This document shows, piece after piece, positions 1-8,862 of a stretch of DNA of 64,000 nt. The notes below the pieces were generated by a model. That model searched no databases. It was not told the DNA's origin and was given only the letters and a program-made list of their open reading frames with translations. Origin of the DNA: an uncultured beta proteobacterium. GTDB taxonomy: Bacteria > Pseudomonadota > Gammaproteobacteria > Burkholderiales > SG8-41. The position numbers and the translations under genes are program-made. The stretch spans positions 1 through 64,000 of the forward strand of contig CAITMU010000103.1 of NCBI GenBank assembly GCA_903893565.1, read 5' to 3'. The first letter of the stretch is position 1, and each line of letters opens with the position of its first letter.

Positions 1-114
1 ACCATACAACGTTCCATAAATTTGTACGGAAGAGTTTTGTTGTGCTTGAACCAAGGTGCTGCCCATTGCGGCCAAGGCACCAGTTACGGCAACTGCCAGT
101 AGCTTCTTTTGCAT
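1..114 (-). CDS. Gram-negative porin, N-terminal fragment cut by the window edge
   Basis: Only the first 38 codons are inside the window. They encode a classic Sec signal peptide: MQKK, then a hydrophobic Ala/Val/Leu stretch ending in LVQA, followed by QQNSSVQIYGTLYG. The mature start VQIYGTLYG is the first beta strand of betaproteobacterial general porins of the OmpC/Omp32 type, so the product should be a trimeric outer-membrane diffusion channel. An AGGAG ribosome binding site (121-125) sits 6 bases before the ATG at 114. The family assignment rests on this short N-terminus alone. Confidence 0.75.
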   Translation of the reverse strand, partial: MQKKLLAVAVTGALAAMGSTLVQAQQNSSVQIYGTLYG

Positions 115-777
115 TTACATCTCCTATTGAATTTTGAATATATGTTGCTCTTCGTATTAACTACTATCGAGAGCTTATAAAGCAGTGGCTATTATCTAAG
201 CCCCAAAGCAGAAGCTCAACTGAGTGCTCCCATAAATCGACAAATTCAGCCTCAGTGTTGTGTTTTTACAACATTAAACCCTTCAAAAATCTCTTTTTTT
301 GTTTTTTTTGACTTCTTTGCAGACATCTAAAAAAATAAAAATTCCTTTTATTCAGTAACTTACCCTTTATTAATCACCTCTTTTCTAATACAGATCCCTC
401 AATCCCAGCAACCCCAAAAAGGACCCAAATCATTCGTTTTTTCTTAAAAATTTGAGTCGCCTCAACCAGTCACATTAATAATTATTAATATTATTCAATG
501 ACTTACTTATTTTTATCCTATTTTTTTGTTCTCTTTGAGCTACCGTGTTAGGTCATTTCTTGCCTTCGATTCCGGGGTTTATTCCACCCATGCCCCCATT
601 TTTCAAAGCGATCGAACAATGCCCTATTGAGACCCTAGCCCTCAGCAGCACGCTCAGTGGCTTTAAACCCAAAGACAGATGAGGCGCAATGGATTTATTC
701 CCATGTTAACCTTCCCTCCGAGCCGACCCGGATCAGCCCTACCCAAGGGATTTTACTGTTGACCCTTACCTACCGTC
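115..777. other. AT-rich divergent intergenic region
   Basis: This 660-base gap separates the porin start (minus strand) from the TPR-glycosyltransferase start (plus strand). Positions 270-540 are markedly A+T rich with long T and A runs. A perfect 16-base palindrome made only of A and T lies at 474-489. No convincing gene is present: a 30-codon frame from the ATG at 590 has no ribosome binding site. The region must hold the promoters of both flanking genes, but I cannot assign clear -35/-10 pairs. Confidence 0.6.
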
Positions 778-2802
778 ATGAATCGAGCCTCTGAGCAACA
801 ATTAGAACGCGGTCAAAGAGCCCACCAGCAAGGTCGCTGGGAAGAGGCTATTTTGGCCTATCGCCAAGCGCTCGCCCTAGACCCCTTGGCGCCCAAGCCC
901 AGTATTTTTTTGGCCAGTGCTTTAATGGAATCCGGCCACCCTCTCGAGGCTTTGCCCCTGCTTCAGGCCGCCTGCTCACGACATCGTCATAACGCGCCCT
1001 TATTAGCGCACTTAGCACAAGCCTATTTTGCGAACGCGCAATATGACGCTGCTCTAGACGCCTTCAAAAAAGTCCTTCGGATTGACCCTGCCAACCCCCA
1101 CTATCAGTTGGGCTTGGCCAATTCGATGGCCTTAAAAGGACAAAGCAGCGAAGCCCAACGATTGTTGGAAAAACTCGTAACCCATCATCCTGGATTTGCG
1201 CTGGCTTGGTTTAACTTAGGTAACGTTAGGCGAGATCTCGGTGTTTTTGAATTGGCCGCTAAGGCATTTGAACAATGCCTAAAAATAACCCCCCAATCGC
1301 TTGAGGCACGTAATGGCTTGGGCTGCGTCTTACACCAAGAGGTAAAACTGAAAGAGGCTGAAAAACAATTTCGCCTATGCCTTAATGCAGAGCCCCGCTT
1401 TTTACTAGCCCGACAAAACTTGGTTTCCGTCCTAATGGATCTAGGAGAGCCATCAAAAGCCCAAGAAGAACTACAAATTTGCATTGAATTAGATCCCCTC
1501 CAAGCGCATCACTATCTTTTGCTAGCCGATACGTTTAATAGCCAAGGGCGCTTATTCGAAGCCCTCCAAGCCTTCCAATCCGCCTTAAGATTTGAGCCTG
1601 AGAATGAATCGGCAAAAATCGGACTGGCCTTTCATCAATGCGCAATCGGTCAAACCGCGATAGGATTTCAATCCTTGGGCCAACTGCTCCAGGAAAAGAC
1701 GGCAGCATCTAGCCTATTACAACAACTTAGCACCCTGTTTCTAGCACATGGTTTTTTAGCAGAAGGCTGGGCCCACTACCGCCACCGACAAGCCTATCTT
1801 GACCGCCTCGTCCAATATCCCGATTTACCCCTAGAGCAAACGCTAGCACTTGACCTAACGGGCCAGCGCGTGTGCGTCTTAAGTGAACAAGGCTTAGGCG
1901 ATGAACTTTTTTTTCTTCGTCAACTCCCAGCGCTTAAACAAAGGGGAGCCACAATCATTTATCGTAGCAGTGTCGCCCTTTTAACCCTTTTGCAACGGGT
2001 ATCAGACATTGATTGTCTACTGCCCCCCGATGCCCCTCTTCCCGCATACGATCACCTCATCATGGCCGGTGATTTACCCCACGCCTTAAGTCCGTATCAA
2101 GAGGTCCATTCAAATACCGACTTACCTATTGCCGCACCAACCGAATCTCCCACGCAAGAGCCTTCCCACGAGTCTATCCGGTCAGATGATTTCCCTTGGA
2201 CTTCCCTTTGCTGTTCTCCCCTGCCCGCTCGTAGCCTTCGTGTCAAACCGCTGGAAGCGCAGACAAACAACATCCTCAATTTACTCCGTCATCTGGGACC
2301 CCCACCCTACCTCGGTCTTACCTGGCGGGGTGGCACCCCACCCGCAGAGCAGGGCGCTGGGGGCTGGTTACTCTTTAAATCCATGCCACTGACATTGCTC
2401 GCTCCTGCCTTGCAAGATTACCCAGGCACCCTCATCAGCTTACAAAGAAAACCCACACCAGACGAAATTCAAGTCCTGAGCGCTCTGACAGGGCGCACCG
2501 TTCATGATTTCACTCACTTCAATAACGATCTTGAAGCGATGCTCGCTCTTTTAGCATTATTGGATGACTATGTAGGGGTCAGCAATACCAACATGCACCT
2601 AAGAGCCATGGTGGGTCGGCCCGCTCGCGTCTTAATTCCAGCCCCCGCTGAATGGCGATGGATGTACTGTGAGGGCACCTCCCCCTGGTTTCCCCATTTC
2701 ACCCCCTATCGGCAAAATCTACAGGGGAACTGGGATGAGGCGCTAGCGCGCTTGAAAAACGACTTGGGCCCACTTAACACTATATCCCTAGAAACGAACT
2801 AG
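778..2802 (+). CDS. TPR-repeat protein with GT9-like glycosyltransferase C-terminal domain
   Basis: The 674-residue protein starts with about eight to ten tetratricopeptide repeats (residues 5-300; for example GRWEEAILAYRQALALDP). These are followed by a Rossmann-like region (about 360-440) and a C-terminal domain (about 490-670). That domain carries YLGLTWRGG near 509 and VSNTNMHLRAMVGRPARVL near 600. The second motif matches the donor-binding half of heptosyltransferase-like (GT9/GT-B) domains found fused to TPRs in proteobacteria, where the usual form is DSxxMHLAxAxGxP. It probably transfers a sugar to a protein or glycan, but donor and acceptor are unknown. No Shine-Dalgarno sequence is obvious before the ATG. 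It lies near a GT61 and a GT41 gene, suggesting a surface or protein glycosylation locus. Confidence 0.72.
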   Translation: MNRASEQQLERGQRAHQQGRWEEAILAYRQALALDPLAPKPSIFLASALMESGHPLEALPLLQAACSRHRHNAPLLAHLAQAYFANAQYDAALDAFKKVLRIDPANPHYQLGLANSMALKGQSSEAQRLLEKLVTHHPGFALAWFNLGNVRRDLGVFELAAKAFEQCLKITPQSLEARNGLGCVLHQEVKLKEAEKQFRLCLNAEPRFLLARQNLVSVLMDLGEPSKAQEELQICIELDPLQAHHYLLLADTFNSQGRLFEALQAFQSALRFEPENESAKIGLAFHQCAIGQTAIGFQSLGQLLQEKTAASSLLQQLSTLFLAHGFLAEGWAHYRHRQAYLDRLVQYPDLPLEQTLALDLTGQRVCVLSEQGLGDELFFLRQLPALKQRGATIIYRSSVALLTLLQRVSDIDCLLPPDAPLPAYDHLIMAGDLPHALSPYQEVHSNTDLPIAAPTESPTQEPSHESIRSDDFPWTSLCCSPLPARSLRVKPLEAQTNNILNLLRHLGPPPYLGLTWRGGTPPAEQGAGGWLLFKSMPLTLLAPALQDYPGTLISLQRKPTPDEIQVLSALTGRTVHDFTHFNNDLEAMLALLALLDDYVGVSNTNMHLRAMVGRPARVLIPAPAEWRWMYCEGTSPWFPHFTPYRQNLQGNWDEALARLKNDLGPLNTISLETN

Positions 2803-2830
2803 TTCGCTTCATCAAAGTCAGGAGGCCTCC
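2791..2830. repeat. Two adjacent palindromes at a convergent gene junction
   Basis: A 20-base near-perfect palindrome (2791-2810, one mismatch) overlaps the stop codon of the TPR-glycosyltransferase gene. A perfect 10-base palindrome GGAGGCCTCC follows at 2821-2830, four bases before the end of the convergent GT61 gene. Such symmetry between converging genes could end transcription from both sides, but there is no T run and the palindromes have no loops, so terminator function is only a guess. Confidence 0.3.
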
Positions 2831-2833
2831 GCC

Positions 2834-4048
2834 TTAAGCGAATTGCAATACGTTTTTTATCACCCAATGTAAAGCCTCCAAATCCACTTTGAATCCATAG
2901 GATTGACTGACCGTTCGCCCCTCTCGAAGACGAAAACCCTCAACGGCCAGATGGACACTTTCCATCCCAAACACGCTGGCTAAACGAGCAAACTCGGGCT
3001 GCGCCTTGGTCGCCAGAATAAGACATTGACGAGCCTTACCCGAAAAAATCAAATTGGTGAGATTCGCCCCATAAGGGCCCACCACACATTGCGCCGATGC
3101 CGCCCATTGCACTTGAACGTCAAAGGGATGTTTTTCCGGATCAATCGACTGAAATCCGTATTGCGCCAACAAGTCCACCACATCCGCTTCATTGACCAGG
3201 GGTCGATCATGGGCATGACGTCTTGCCCAATAAATTCTTGCAGGAGCCTCTGTCATGGGCACTGGAAATGCACGCGCCATTTGATCTCGTAAAAATCGCA
3301 GCCCCGTGGGGTAATGCGCGTGATGGCGGTATGTCGCGCTGGCGTAGAAAAGTTCATCACACTCGATACGAGTACTTGCCTGATGAAAGATGAAACGCTC
3401 CTCTCCCAACCCTAAGGCACGCAATGAATCACGATGATATTGCATGACCTGTCCGTGCAACAAAATGGGTAAGTCGATCAAGCCAGGCACGGATAGATAA
3501 GCCACCAAACGAGGAAGGCAACCGAAAAACCATTCCGCATAATTGGTCGAAGTCGGCAAATAAATCACCGATTGGCGCACTCTCACACTCTTTTGGTGAC
3601 GCAAGGCCACCACCATGTGACCATGGCCTGCGGCAACACCTACAAATCCAGCCGGCAAATGCTCACACAACTGACTATTCGTGTAGCCAATATTGTCATC
3701 CATCAGCTGTTTATTCGCACTTAATAAAAGTTGCGGTGCCAGGGCGACACAACGGGGTAAACGCCAAATGGATACGGGTGGGGGCTCAAAGGGCTCGGCC
3801 CATTGGGTAAATTGCGGTAAGCCCTCAATCAACCGAGCGCTCGAAGCGATGGTGGGATCCCTCCACTGCGCCACCAGCTCAATACCCTGTGTAGGGGGGG
3901 ATTGAATATCCCACAAAGCATAGGCCGCAACAGGGGCGGCAGCTCCACTGAGCTCGAGACAGCGTTTTGCACACAAAAGCGCAGCCCCCAAACGACCTTC
4001 TTGCAGTTTTTGTGTGGCCTGGACCCGTTGTTGATCAGCCTCTGTCAT
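2834..4048 (-). CDS. GT61-family (DUF563) glycosyltransferase
   Basis: The 404-residue protein has the C-terminal signature of the DUF563/GT61 family: RIYWARRHAHDRPLVNE near residue 269, a segment on missing-position-type aspartate and glycine residues, then VVGPYGANLTNLIF near 321. In relatives the GAxLTN motif forms part of the catalytic site of a GT-B inverting glycosyltransferase. The N-terminal 100 residues are less conserved and contain a short TPR-like helix pair (QKLQEGRLGAALLCAKRCLEL). AGGAAGG lies just upstream of the ATG, a good ribosome binding site. It converges on the TPR-glycosyltransferase gene. Acceptor and donor are unknown; bacterial members often sit in polysaccharide or protein-glycan loci. 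Confidence 0.72.
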   Translation of the reverse strand: MTEADQQRVQATQKLQEGRLGAALLCAKRCLELSGAAAPVAAYALWDIQSPPTQGIELVAQWRDPTIASSARLIEGLPQFTQWAEPFEPPPVSIWRLPRCVALAPQLLLSANKQLMDDNIGYTNSQLCEHLPAGFVGVAAGHGHMVVALRHQKSVRVRQSVIYLPTSTNYAEWFFGCLPRLVAYLSVPGLIDLPILLHGQVMQYHRDSLRALGLGEERFIFHQASTRIECDELFYASATYRHHAHYPTGLRFLRDQMARAFPVPMTEAPARIYWARRHAHDRPLVNEADVVDLLAQYGFQSIDPEKHPFDVQVQWAASAQCVVGPYGANLTNLIFSGKARQCLILATKAQPEFARLASVFGMESVHLAVEGFRLREGRTVSQSYGFKVDLEALHWVIKNVLQFA

Positions 4049-4116
4049 AGCCTTCCTAGCAGGGCTACATCCTTAACCCCTAATGCTCCTGATACTGGCC
4101 CCCACACGGACCCCAC

Positions 4117-4803
4117 TTAACTGTAACTGACCGACAAGTCTCCCACCCCTGCCACATGCCCTTCCAATCGATCGCCCTTTTGAACGGGCCCTACTCCTGA
4201 GGGCGTTCCCGACATAATGATGTCACCTGCTCGCAACGTGATCATTTTAGAAAGATAAGCAATCGTCTCAGGGACATTCCAAATCATTTCTGACAAATCA
4301 CCACTTTGCTTCAACACTCCATTGACCTTTAACGTAATGGCGCCTTTGGCAGGATGGCCGACCATGGAAACGGGCTTTAATGCCGTACACGGCGCTGACT
4401 CATCAAAAGCCTTGCCCATCTCCCAAGGGCGTCCCATTTTTTTGGCTTCACCTTGAACATCACGTCGTGTCATATCAAGTCCTACCCCATAACCAAACAC
4501 ATGTGACAAAGCCTGCTCCACAGGAATATCTTTACCCCCCTTGCCAATCGCTACTATCATTTCGATTTCATGATGCAAGTCTTTGGTCATCGAAGGATAG
4601 GCAATACGAGCGCCGTTCATCACAATCGCATCCGCGGGTTTCATAAAGAAAAACGGCGGTTCGCGATCGGGATCATGCCCCATCTCGCGAGCATGCTCAG
4701 CATAATTGCGTCCCACACAATAAATACGCCCCACTGGGAACACCGCTTGACTCTCGACGACCGGCAAACTCACTGGGCCGGCAAACTCTATGGCATAGGT
4801 CAT
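4117..4803 (-). CDS. Fumarylacetoacetate hydrolase family protein
   Basis: At 228 residues this is the compact form of the family (FAHD1/YcgM-like). It opens with IYCVGRNYAEHAREMG, FFFMKPADAI follows, and the metal-binding acidic residues are visible as E79 and E81 (LHHEIEMIV) and D110 (YGVGLDMTRRD). Relatives hydrolyse or decarboxylate beta-diketo acids such as fumarylpyruvate, acylpyruvates or oxaloacetate, using Mg2+ or Mn2+ in the cytoplasm. GGAGGA (4812-4817) precedes the ATG by eight bases, a strong ribosome binding site. It stands alone between glycosyltransferase genes, so the substrate cannot be read from context. Confidence 0.88.
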   Translation of the reverse strand: MTYAIEFAGPVSLPVVESQAVFPVGRIYCVGRNYAEHAREMGHDPDREPPFFFMKPADAIVMNGARIAYPSMTKDLHHEIEMIVAIGKGGKDIPVEQALSHVFGYGVGLDMTRRDVQGEAKKMGRPWEMGKAFDESAPCTALKPVSMVGHPAKGAITLKVNGVLKQSGDLSEMIWNVPETIAYLSKMITLRAGDIIMSGTPSGVGPVQKGDRLEGHVAGVGDLSVSYS

Positions 4804-5152
4804 GATCCAAATCCTCCAAAATGTTAATGTCTAAAATCGAATGATTCCTCAAGCCCCACAGGCTCTAGCGAGGAACCCAAAATCTTATTGTCTGGGGCAC
4901 GACAGCGGCCCCATGCCCGCTTTCTCGAAAACGAAGCCACGCCTAACCATTTTTGACTAAAGCGACTATTTTAACGTTAATAAGCATTATCCAAGAAACC
5001 TTTCCTAACGGTCAAACCGATTTGCAGGCCCTGACTCGTGATACGGCTTTATGCCGGTGGCTTGTCTTGGCAATTGCATCATAGACTCACGTGCCAGAAC
5101 GCGCGCTATAATGAAGTCATTCTATTTTCGCTGTCACAGCATTGCTCCCCTT
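4804..5152. other. Divergent intergenic region
   Basis: About 350 bases between the FAH-family gene (minus) and the small glycosyltransferase gene (plus). It contains the ribosome binding site of the former (4812-4817) and a candidate promoter for the latter near its right end. I see no RNA gene or further coding frame. Confidence 0.5.
5082..5112 (+). promoter_or_regulatory. Candidate sigma70 promoter for the small glycosyltransferase gene
   Basis: A perfect TATAAT lies at 5107-5112, with TAGACT (four of six matches to TTGACA) at 5082-5087 and a 19-base spacer. Transcription would begin near 5119, which places the -10 box inside the longest possible reading frame and supports the downstream ATG at 5153 as the real start. 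Confidence 0.45.
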
Positions 5153-5899
5153 ATGCGCGCCTTTAATTGTATTGCCTTTTTTTGGGTTGGCCAGGACACC
5201 ACCCTTCCTAGCCTCTTAGTGCGTTCGATTCGCTTGGCTTTTGGCCCAGATTTTTGCGTTTATCAATTATCGGATCGTCAAACGCCGGCGGTTGCCGGGG
5301 TGACTCATGTCAAGCACTTGAAGCTCTCGCCCCATATCATGGTGGCACGCCTTGAAGCCTACGCCGCGCTGCCCCAAACTGGGGCCACTTTGCTACTGGA
5401 TGCGGATATGCTCGTGTTGCGCGCCTTCGCATTGCCACCGCTTAATACGAACGAGGTCGGCATCACCCACCGGGGGGCTCGAGACACGATCCGCTTCTCC
5501 CCACGCGAATGGGCTGAATTTCCCGAATTTACTGACAAAGACTCCTCTGACGTCATGCCTTACATCTATTCATTTATCTACGTGGAGTCGAGCCTTTTAT
5601 TTGTAAGACAGTTAATTGCGTTGCGTAAATTACCCAAACGCTTTCACCGGTGGTATGGCGACCAAATGAGCTTAAAAAGTGAGTTGGATGCCCCTGATCG
5701 ATTTCGCATTCAAACGTTGAACATTGATCAATTTAACCGCACCGTTCGCTCTGAAATCGAATTTCGCGAGGTCTTTTTGAGCACAGAGGCCCCTTACATC
5801 GTGCACTTCAAGGGCCCTGAAAGCAAATCTGCCATGGCTCGGTCCCTGTCGCTGATTCAGTCTCGTCACGGACACGCGCCGGGTTCGTCTGGCACATAA
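5153..5899 (+). CDS. Putative GT-A-fold glycosyltransferase
   Basis: From the ATG at 5153 the product has 248 residues (MRAFNCIAFFWVGQD...). LLLDADMLVLRAF near residue 82 resembles the DxD metal and nucleotide-sugar site of GT-A enzymes such as GT8. IVHFKGPESKSAMA near the C-terminus resembles the conserved HFxGxxKP region of that family. The frame is open back to 5051, but the extra N-terminus looks non-coding and contains a TATAAT, so I chose the internal start. No ribosome binding site is evident. The 3' end overlaps the end of the convergent TPR/OGT gene by 34 bases. It is probably another transferase of the glycosylation group; substrate unknown. Confidence 0.6.
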   Translation: MRAFNCIAFFWVGQDTTLPSLLVRSIRLAFGPDFCVYQLSDRQTPAVAGVTHVKHLKLSPHIMVARLEAYAALPQTGATLLLDADMLVLRAFALPPLNTNEVGITHRGARDTIRFSPREWAEFPEFTDKDSSDVMPYIYSFIYVESSLLFVRQLIALRKLPKRFHRWYGDQMSLKSELDAPDRFRIQTLNIDQFNRTVRSEIEFREVFLSTEAPYIVHFKGPESKSAMARSLSLIQSRHGHAPGSSGT

Positions 5900-8067
5900 A
5901 AATGCTCAGGCAGCAAATGATCCTGATAACGCATAAACATCGTCTCATAGGCACGCTCCAAATGCCGGGTGAAGCGGGGCGTATCAAACAGCGGACTCGC
6001 TAGACGAAACCGCTTTAGCTTCTGTCGAATCGCTTGCAATTGCTGCGGTTGGCTCGCTAAGGTAATGGCCATGTCTTCAAATGCGTCTTGTCCTTGGGTC
6101 ACTAATTCCGGTAAATCCATCGCATACAATAAACTGGCCGCTACTCGCGCCGCAAAGCTCTGCCCCATCAAGGTCAATACCGGCAAACCTTCCCACAACG
6201 CATCACTGGCCGTCGTATGAGCGTTGTAGGGCAAGGTATCTATAAATAAATCGGCTAATTCATACCGACTTAAATGCTCGGCTAAGGGCCGGTGCGAGGC
6301 AAATATCAAGCGCTCTGGAGCTACCCCCCTTAATGCCGCAGCTTGACGCAAGTTCTCACTGGCCGTGGGGTAGGTTTCTAAAAGCCATAATACGCTACCC
6401 TGAACCTGAAGCAAAACTCTCATCCAACCGTCAAAAGTAGCCGGGGAAATTTTAAAATTATTGTTAAAACAACAATACACAAAAGCCCCCTGCGGCAACC
6501 CAACCGCCTGTCGTTCGAGTCGCGTCGTTGATCTCGGCCTTTGTCGATCATTGACTTGGTAACTATGGGGTAAGTAAGCTACTTTTTCAGTATAGTGACA
6601 TTGCAAGGACTCAGGTATTAGCACTTTGTCGGCAATGATGTAATCCATAAAATCAGCCCCCATGGTACCGGGGTATCCCAAATAACTGACCTGTATCGGA
6701 GCGGCTCTGAAGGCAAAAATCTTAGGCTGACTTTCATACGTATAGCCCTTTAGATCGATGGCAATATCCACCCCGTGCTCTCGGCTTAACGTCGCAATCT
6801 CTTGTTCGGATAAACCACGCGCTTCAATAAAAACATCAAACGCTCCCTTTAACCGATCTGACATCGCGTCCTTGATCGGCGGCCCCAAAGAAAAGGCAAT
6901 CAATCGAAAGCGTGACTTATCGTGTAACTCAAATAATTCGGCCATCAAATAGGTGGTGGCGTGATTTTTAAAATCGGCCGAAAAATATCCTAAAGTAATT
7001 TGGGGGGGGTTCGCTGGACTGGGCAAAACTCCTATGGATTCGATACCCAAGCCAATGTCATTAGCCCATATTTGCGCTGCTTTTTTTTGTAATGCAGGAT
7101 CATCCTTCAGTAGTAGCAACGATAAGCCTGAGATCACTTTACGCCCCTCATTCAAGCGGTCCACTAAAAGACCTAAGGCCTGCGTTTCTTCAGCCCAATC
7201 GCACAATTCCCGCTTAGCATAAAGTAATAAACCCAAAACAAATTCATAATCCGGCTTTAACCTCAAAGCAGCCTCGTAGCTTTGAATCGCTTGCGGTATG
7301 TTTTTTAATTCTTTTTGCGTATTCGCGCGATTGTAATGGGCCTCTGCTAACAAAGGATCCTGACGAATAGCCTCATCGTGGTTGGCCAGTGCCTCCAGCC
7401 ATCGATCGCACTCCTGAAGGGCAACCCCCCGATTGGTGTAGGCCTCAGCGTAATCCGGTTTTAAAGCAATCGCCTCATCGTAGCCCGCAAGGGCTTCGCG
7501 CCATTGTCGTTTTTTTTGCAAAGCAATCGCACGGTTTCCATGCGCTTCTGCAAAATGGGGGGCCAATACTATAGCCCTATCATAATGAATGATCGCTGGG
7601 TCCCACTGCTCAAAAAGGCGATACACATTGCCACAATTATTGTGCGCCTCATAATAATCGGCTTTCAACGCGATCGCTTTTTCATAACTATCGATCGCCA
7701 AGCGCCACTGATGGGTCTGTTTTAACGCAATGCCTCGGTTATAGTACACTTGGGCATAATCTTCACTGAGTTGCTTTTTTTTTCGGACATCGGTAATCCC
7801 AGGCCTTTGCATTAAAGCAAAATCTTTATTTACCGATACCGCCTGATCAAAAAAAACGATAGCCTGTTGATACTGAAGACGCTGTGCCGCCACTACGCCA
7901 CTCAAATATAGCGCATCAAAATGACGCGGCTCAATTTTAAGCGCCTTGGCATAGTTGACCAACGCGGCCTCTAATTGACCCGATCGGTGCTGCGTTAACC
8001 CCTGGCTTAAGAAATTAAAAGCCTGCAGCAATGCTTTATTAAGGGCTGAGCCCTTCATTTTGTTCAT
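5866..8067 (-). CDS. TPR-repeat O-GlcNAc-transferase-like protein (GT41, SPINDLY/OGT type)
   Basis: The 733-residue protein has about eight TPRs (residues 10-325; repeated units such as QWREALAGYDEAIALKPDYAEAYTNRG). The catalytic half of GT41 enzymes follows from about 345. Signatures are ITLGYFSADFKNHATTYL near 350, APIQVSYLGYPGTMGADFMDYIIAD near 455, and FIDTLPYNAHTTASDALWEGLPVLTLMG near 610, where UDP-sugar is bound in eukaryotic OGT. Bacterial relatives glycosylate Ser/Thr of proteins such as flagellins or adhesins, or take part in polysaccharide synthesis. A non-repeat insertion (about 80-105, RPGITDVRKKKQLSED) splits the third TPR. It is transcribed away from the YqaA gene and converges on the small glycosyltransferase. 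Confidence 0.88.
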   Translation of the reverse strand: MNKMKGSALNKALLQAFNFLSQGLTQHRSGQLEAALVNYAKALKIEPRHFDALYLSGVVAAQRLQYQQAIVFFDQAVSVNKDFALMQRPGITDVRKKKQLSEDYAQVYYNRGIALKQTHQWRLAIDSYEKAIALKADYYEAHNNCGNVYRLFEQWDPAIIHYDRAIVLAPHFAEAHGNRAIALQKKRQWREALAGYDEAIALKPDYAEAYTNRGVALQECDRWLEALANHDEAIRQDPLLAEAHYNRANTQKELKNIPQAIQSYEAALRLKPDYEFVLGLLLYAKRELCDWAEETQALGLLVDRLNEGRKVISGLSLLLLKDDPALQKKAAQIWANDIGLGIESIGVLPSPANPPQITLGYFSADFKNHATTYLMAELFELHDKSRFRLIAFSLGPPIKDAMSDRLKGAFDVFIEARGLSEQEIATLSREHGVDIAIDLKGYTYESQPKIFAFRAAPIQVSYLGYPGTMGADFMDYIIADKVLIPESLQCHYTEKVAYLPHSYQVNDRQRPRSTTRLERQAVGLPQGAFVYCCFNNNFKISPATFDGWMRVLLQVQGSVLWLLETYPTASENLRQAAALRGVAPERLIFASHRPLAEHLSRYELADLFIDTLPYNAHTTASDALWEGLPVLTLMGQSFAARVAASLLYAMDLPELVTQGQDAFEDMAITLASQPQQLQAIRQKLKRFRLASPLFDTPRFTRHLERAYETMFMRYQDHLLPEHFYVPDEPGACP

Positions 8068-8379
8068 TGGAAAAAATCCATCAACTCCCCATCCTTTACA
8101 TAAAAACGGACCGACTATTTTGCCTTACATCCGAAGTTTGTAGTCTCACCTAAGAACGCTTGCCTGACAACCGTCTTAAAGAATCCATCCACTACTGTGA
8201 TGGCTAGACCCGCCGACCGGCCCCCCTTTTTTTTGGTTTGTCTGTTGGCGGGGCAAATGAACCCCTTACCTGTGGGATACTAGGGATAAAATATTTTTCC
8301 ATTATGGCTAATTCACCACTCCCTCACCGCCCAAAATCGCCCCTCCACGGGGGTCGATCTGCCCGACCCATCGGCTACC
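8068..8379. other. Divergent intergenic region with a hairpin
   Basis: 312 bases between the OGT-like gene (minus) and the YqaA gene (plus). An inverted repeat, CCCGCCGAC at 8209-8217 with GTTGGCGGG at 8244-8252 (one G-U pair in RNA), encloses a run of six C and eight T. TAAAAT at 8287-8292 could be a -10 box for the YqaA gene, without a good -35. I see no gene. Confidence 0.4.
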
Positions 8380-8775
8380 GTGAGTGAGACACTCAGCCTA
8401 TGGGCCTTATTTTTAGGCAGCCTACTCTCCGCCACAATACTGCCGGGAGGTTCGGAGGTGGCTTTTTTAGCTTTTATCAAAAGCTTTCCCCATCTGACAG
8501 GACCCGCGCTAGCCAGTGCAACGCTAGGAAACACCCTCGGCGGGATTAGCTCCTATCTGCTAGGCCGCTTTCTCCCCATCAAAAATAAGCTCCAAGGTTT
8601 AGCCTCGCTGGAACGTTACGGCCCCCCCCTTTTGTTGTTATCTTGGGTGCCTTTGTTAGGCGATCCGCTGTGTGTGGCTGCCGGCTGGCTACGCCTAAAC
8701 CCCGTGGCCTGTGCGGTGTATATGGCCGTGGGTAAGTTGGCTCGCTACGCCCTCATTGCTTGGTTTATTTTATAA
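8380..8775 (+). CDS. YqaA-family inner-membrane protein (DedA-like)
   Basis: The 131-residue product starts with GTG and is very hydrophobic, with about four membrane segments. ILPGGSEVAFLAFI near residue 20 and GNTLGGISSYLLGRFLP near 48 are the hallmark of the YqaA/SNARE-associated family. RYGPPLLLLSWVPLLGDPLCVAAGWLRLN near 80-110 matches the family's second half. Relatives are related to DedA flippases and are thought to help membrane lipid or proton homeostasis; YqaA itself has no firm function. E. coli YqaA is of similar length. No ribosome binding site is seen before the GTG. Confidence 0.85.
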   Translation: MSETLSLWALFLGSLLSATILPGGSEVAFLAFIKSFPHLTGPALASATLGNTLGGISSYLLGRFLPIKNKLQGLASLERYGPPLLLLSWVPLLGDPLCVAAGWLRLNPVACAVYMAVGKLARYALIAWFIL

Positions 8776-8862
8776 TACGATCATGACAATGATTACCGCA
8801 CTACAGAAGGCTGCTTACTGGTCCTTCTTTCATTTTGCCCTTTTGCGTAGGTTGCGTAGGTA

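Noticed and set aside
590..682. 30-codon frame upstream of the first TPR-glycosyltransferase gene
   Set aside because: It has an ATG but no ribosome binding site, no promoter and no recognisable sequence; frames of this length are expected by chance.
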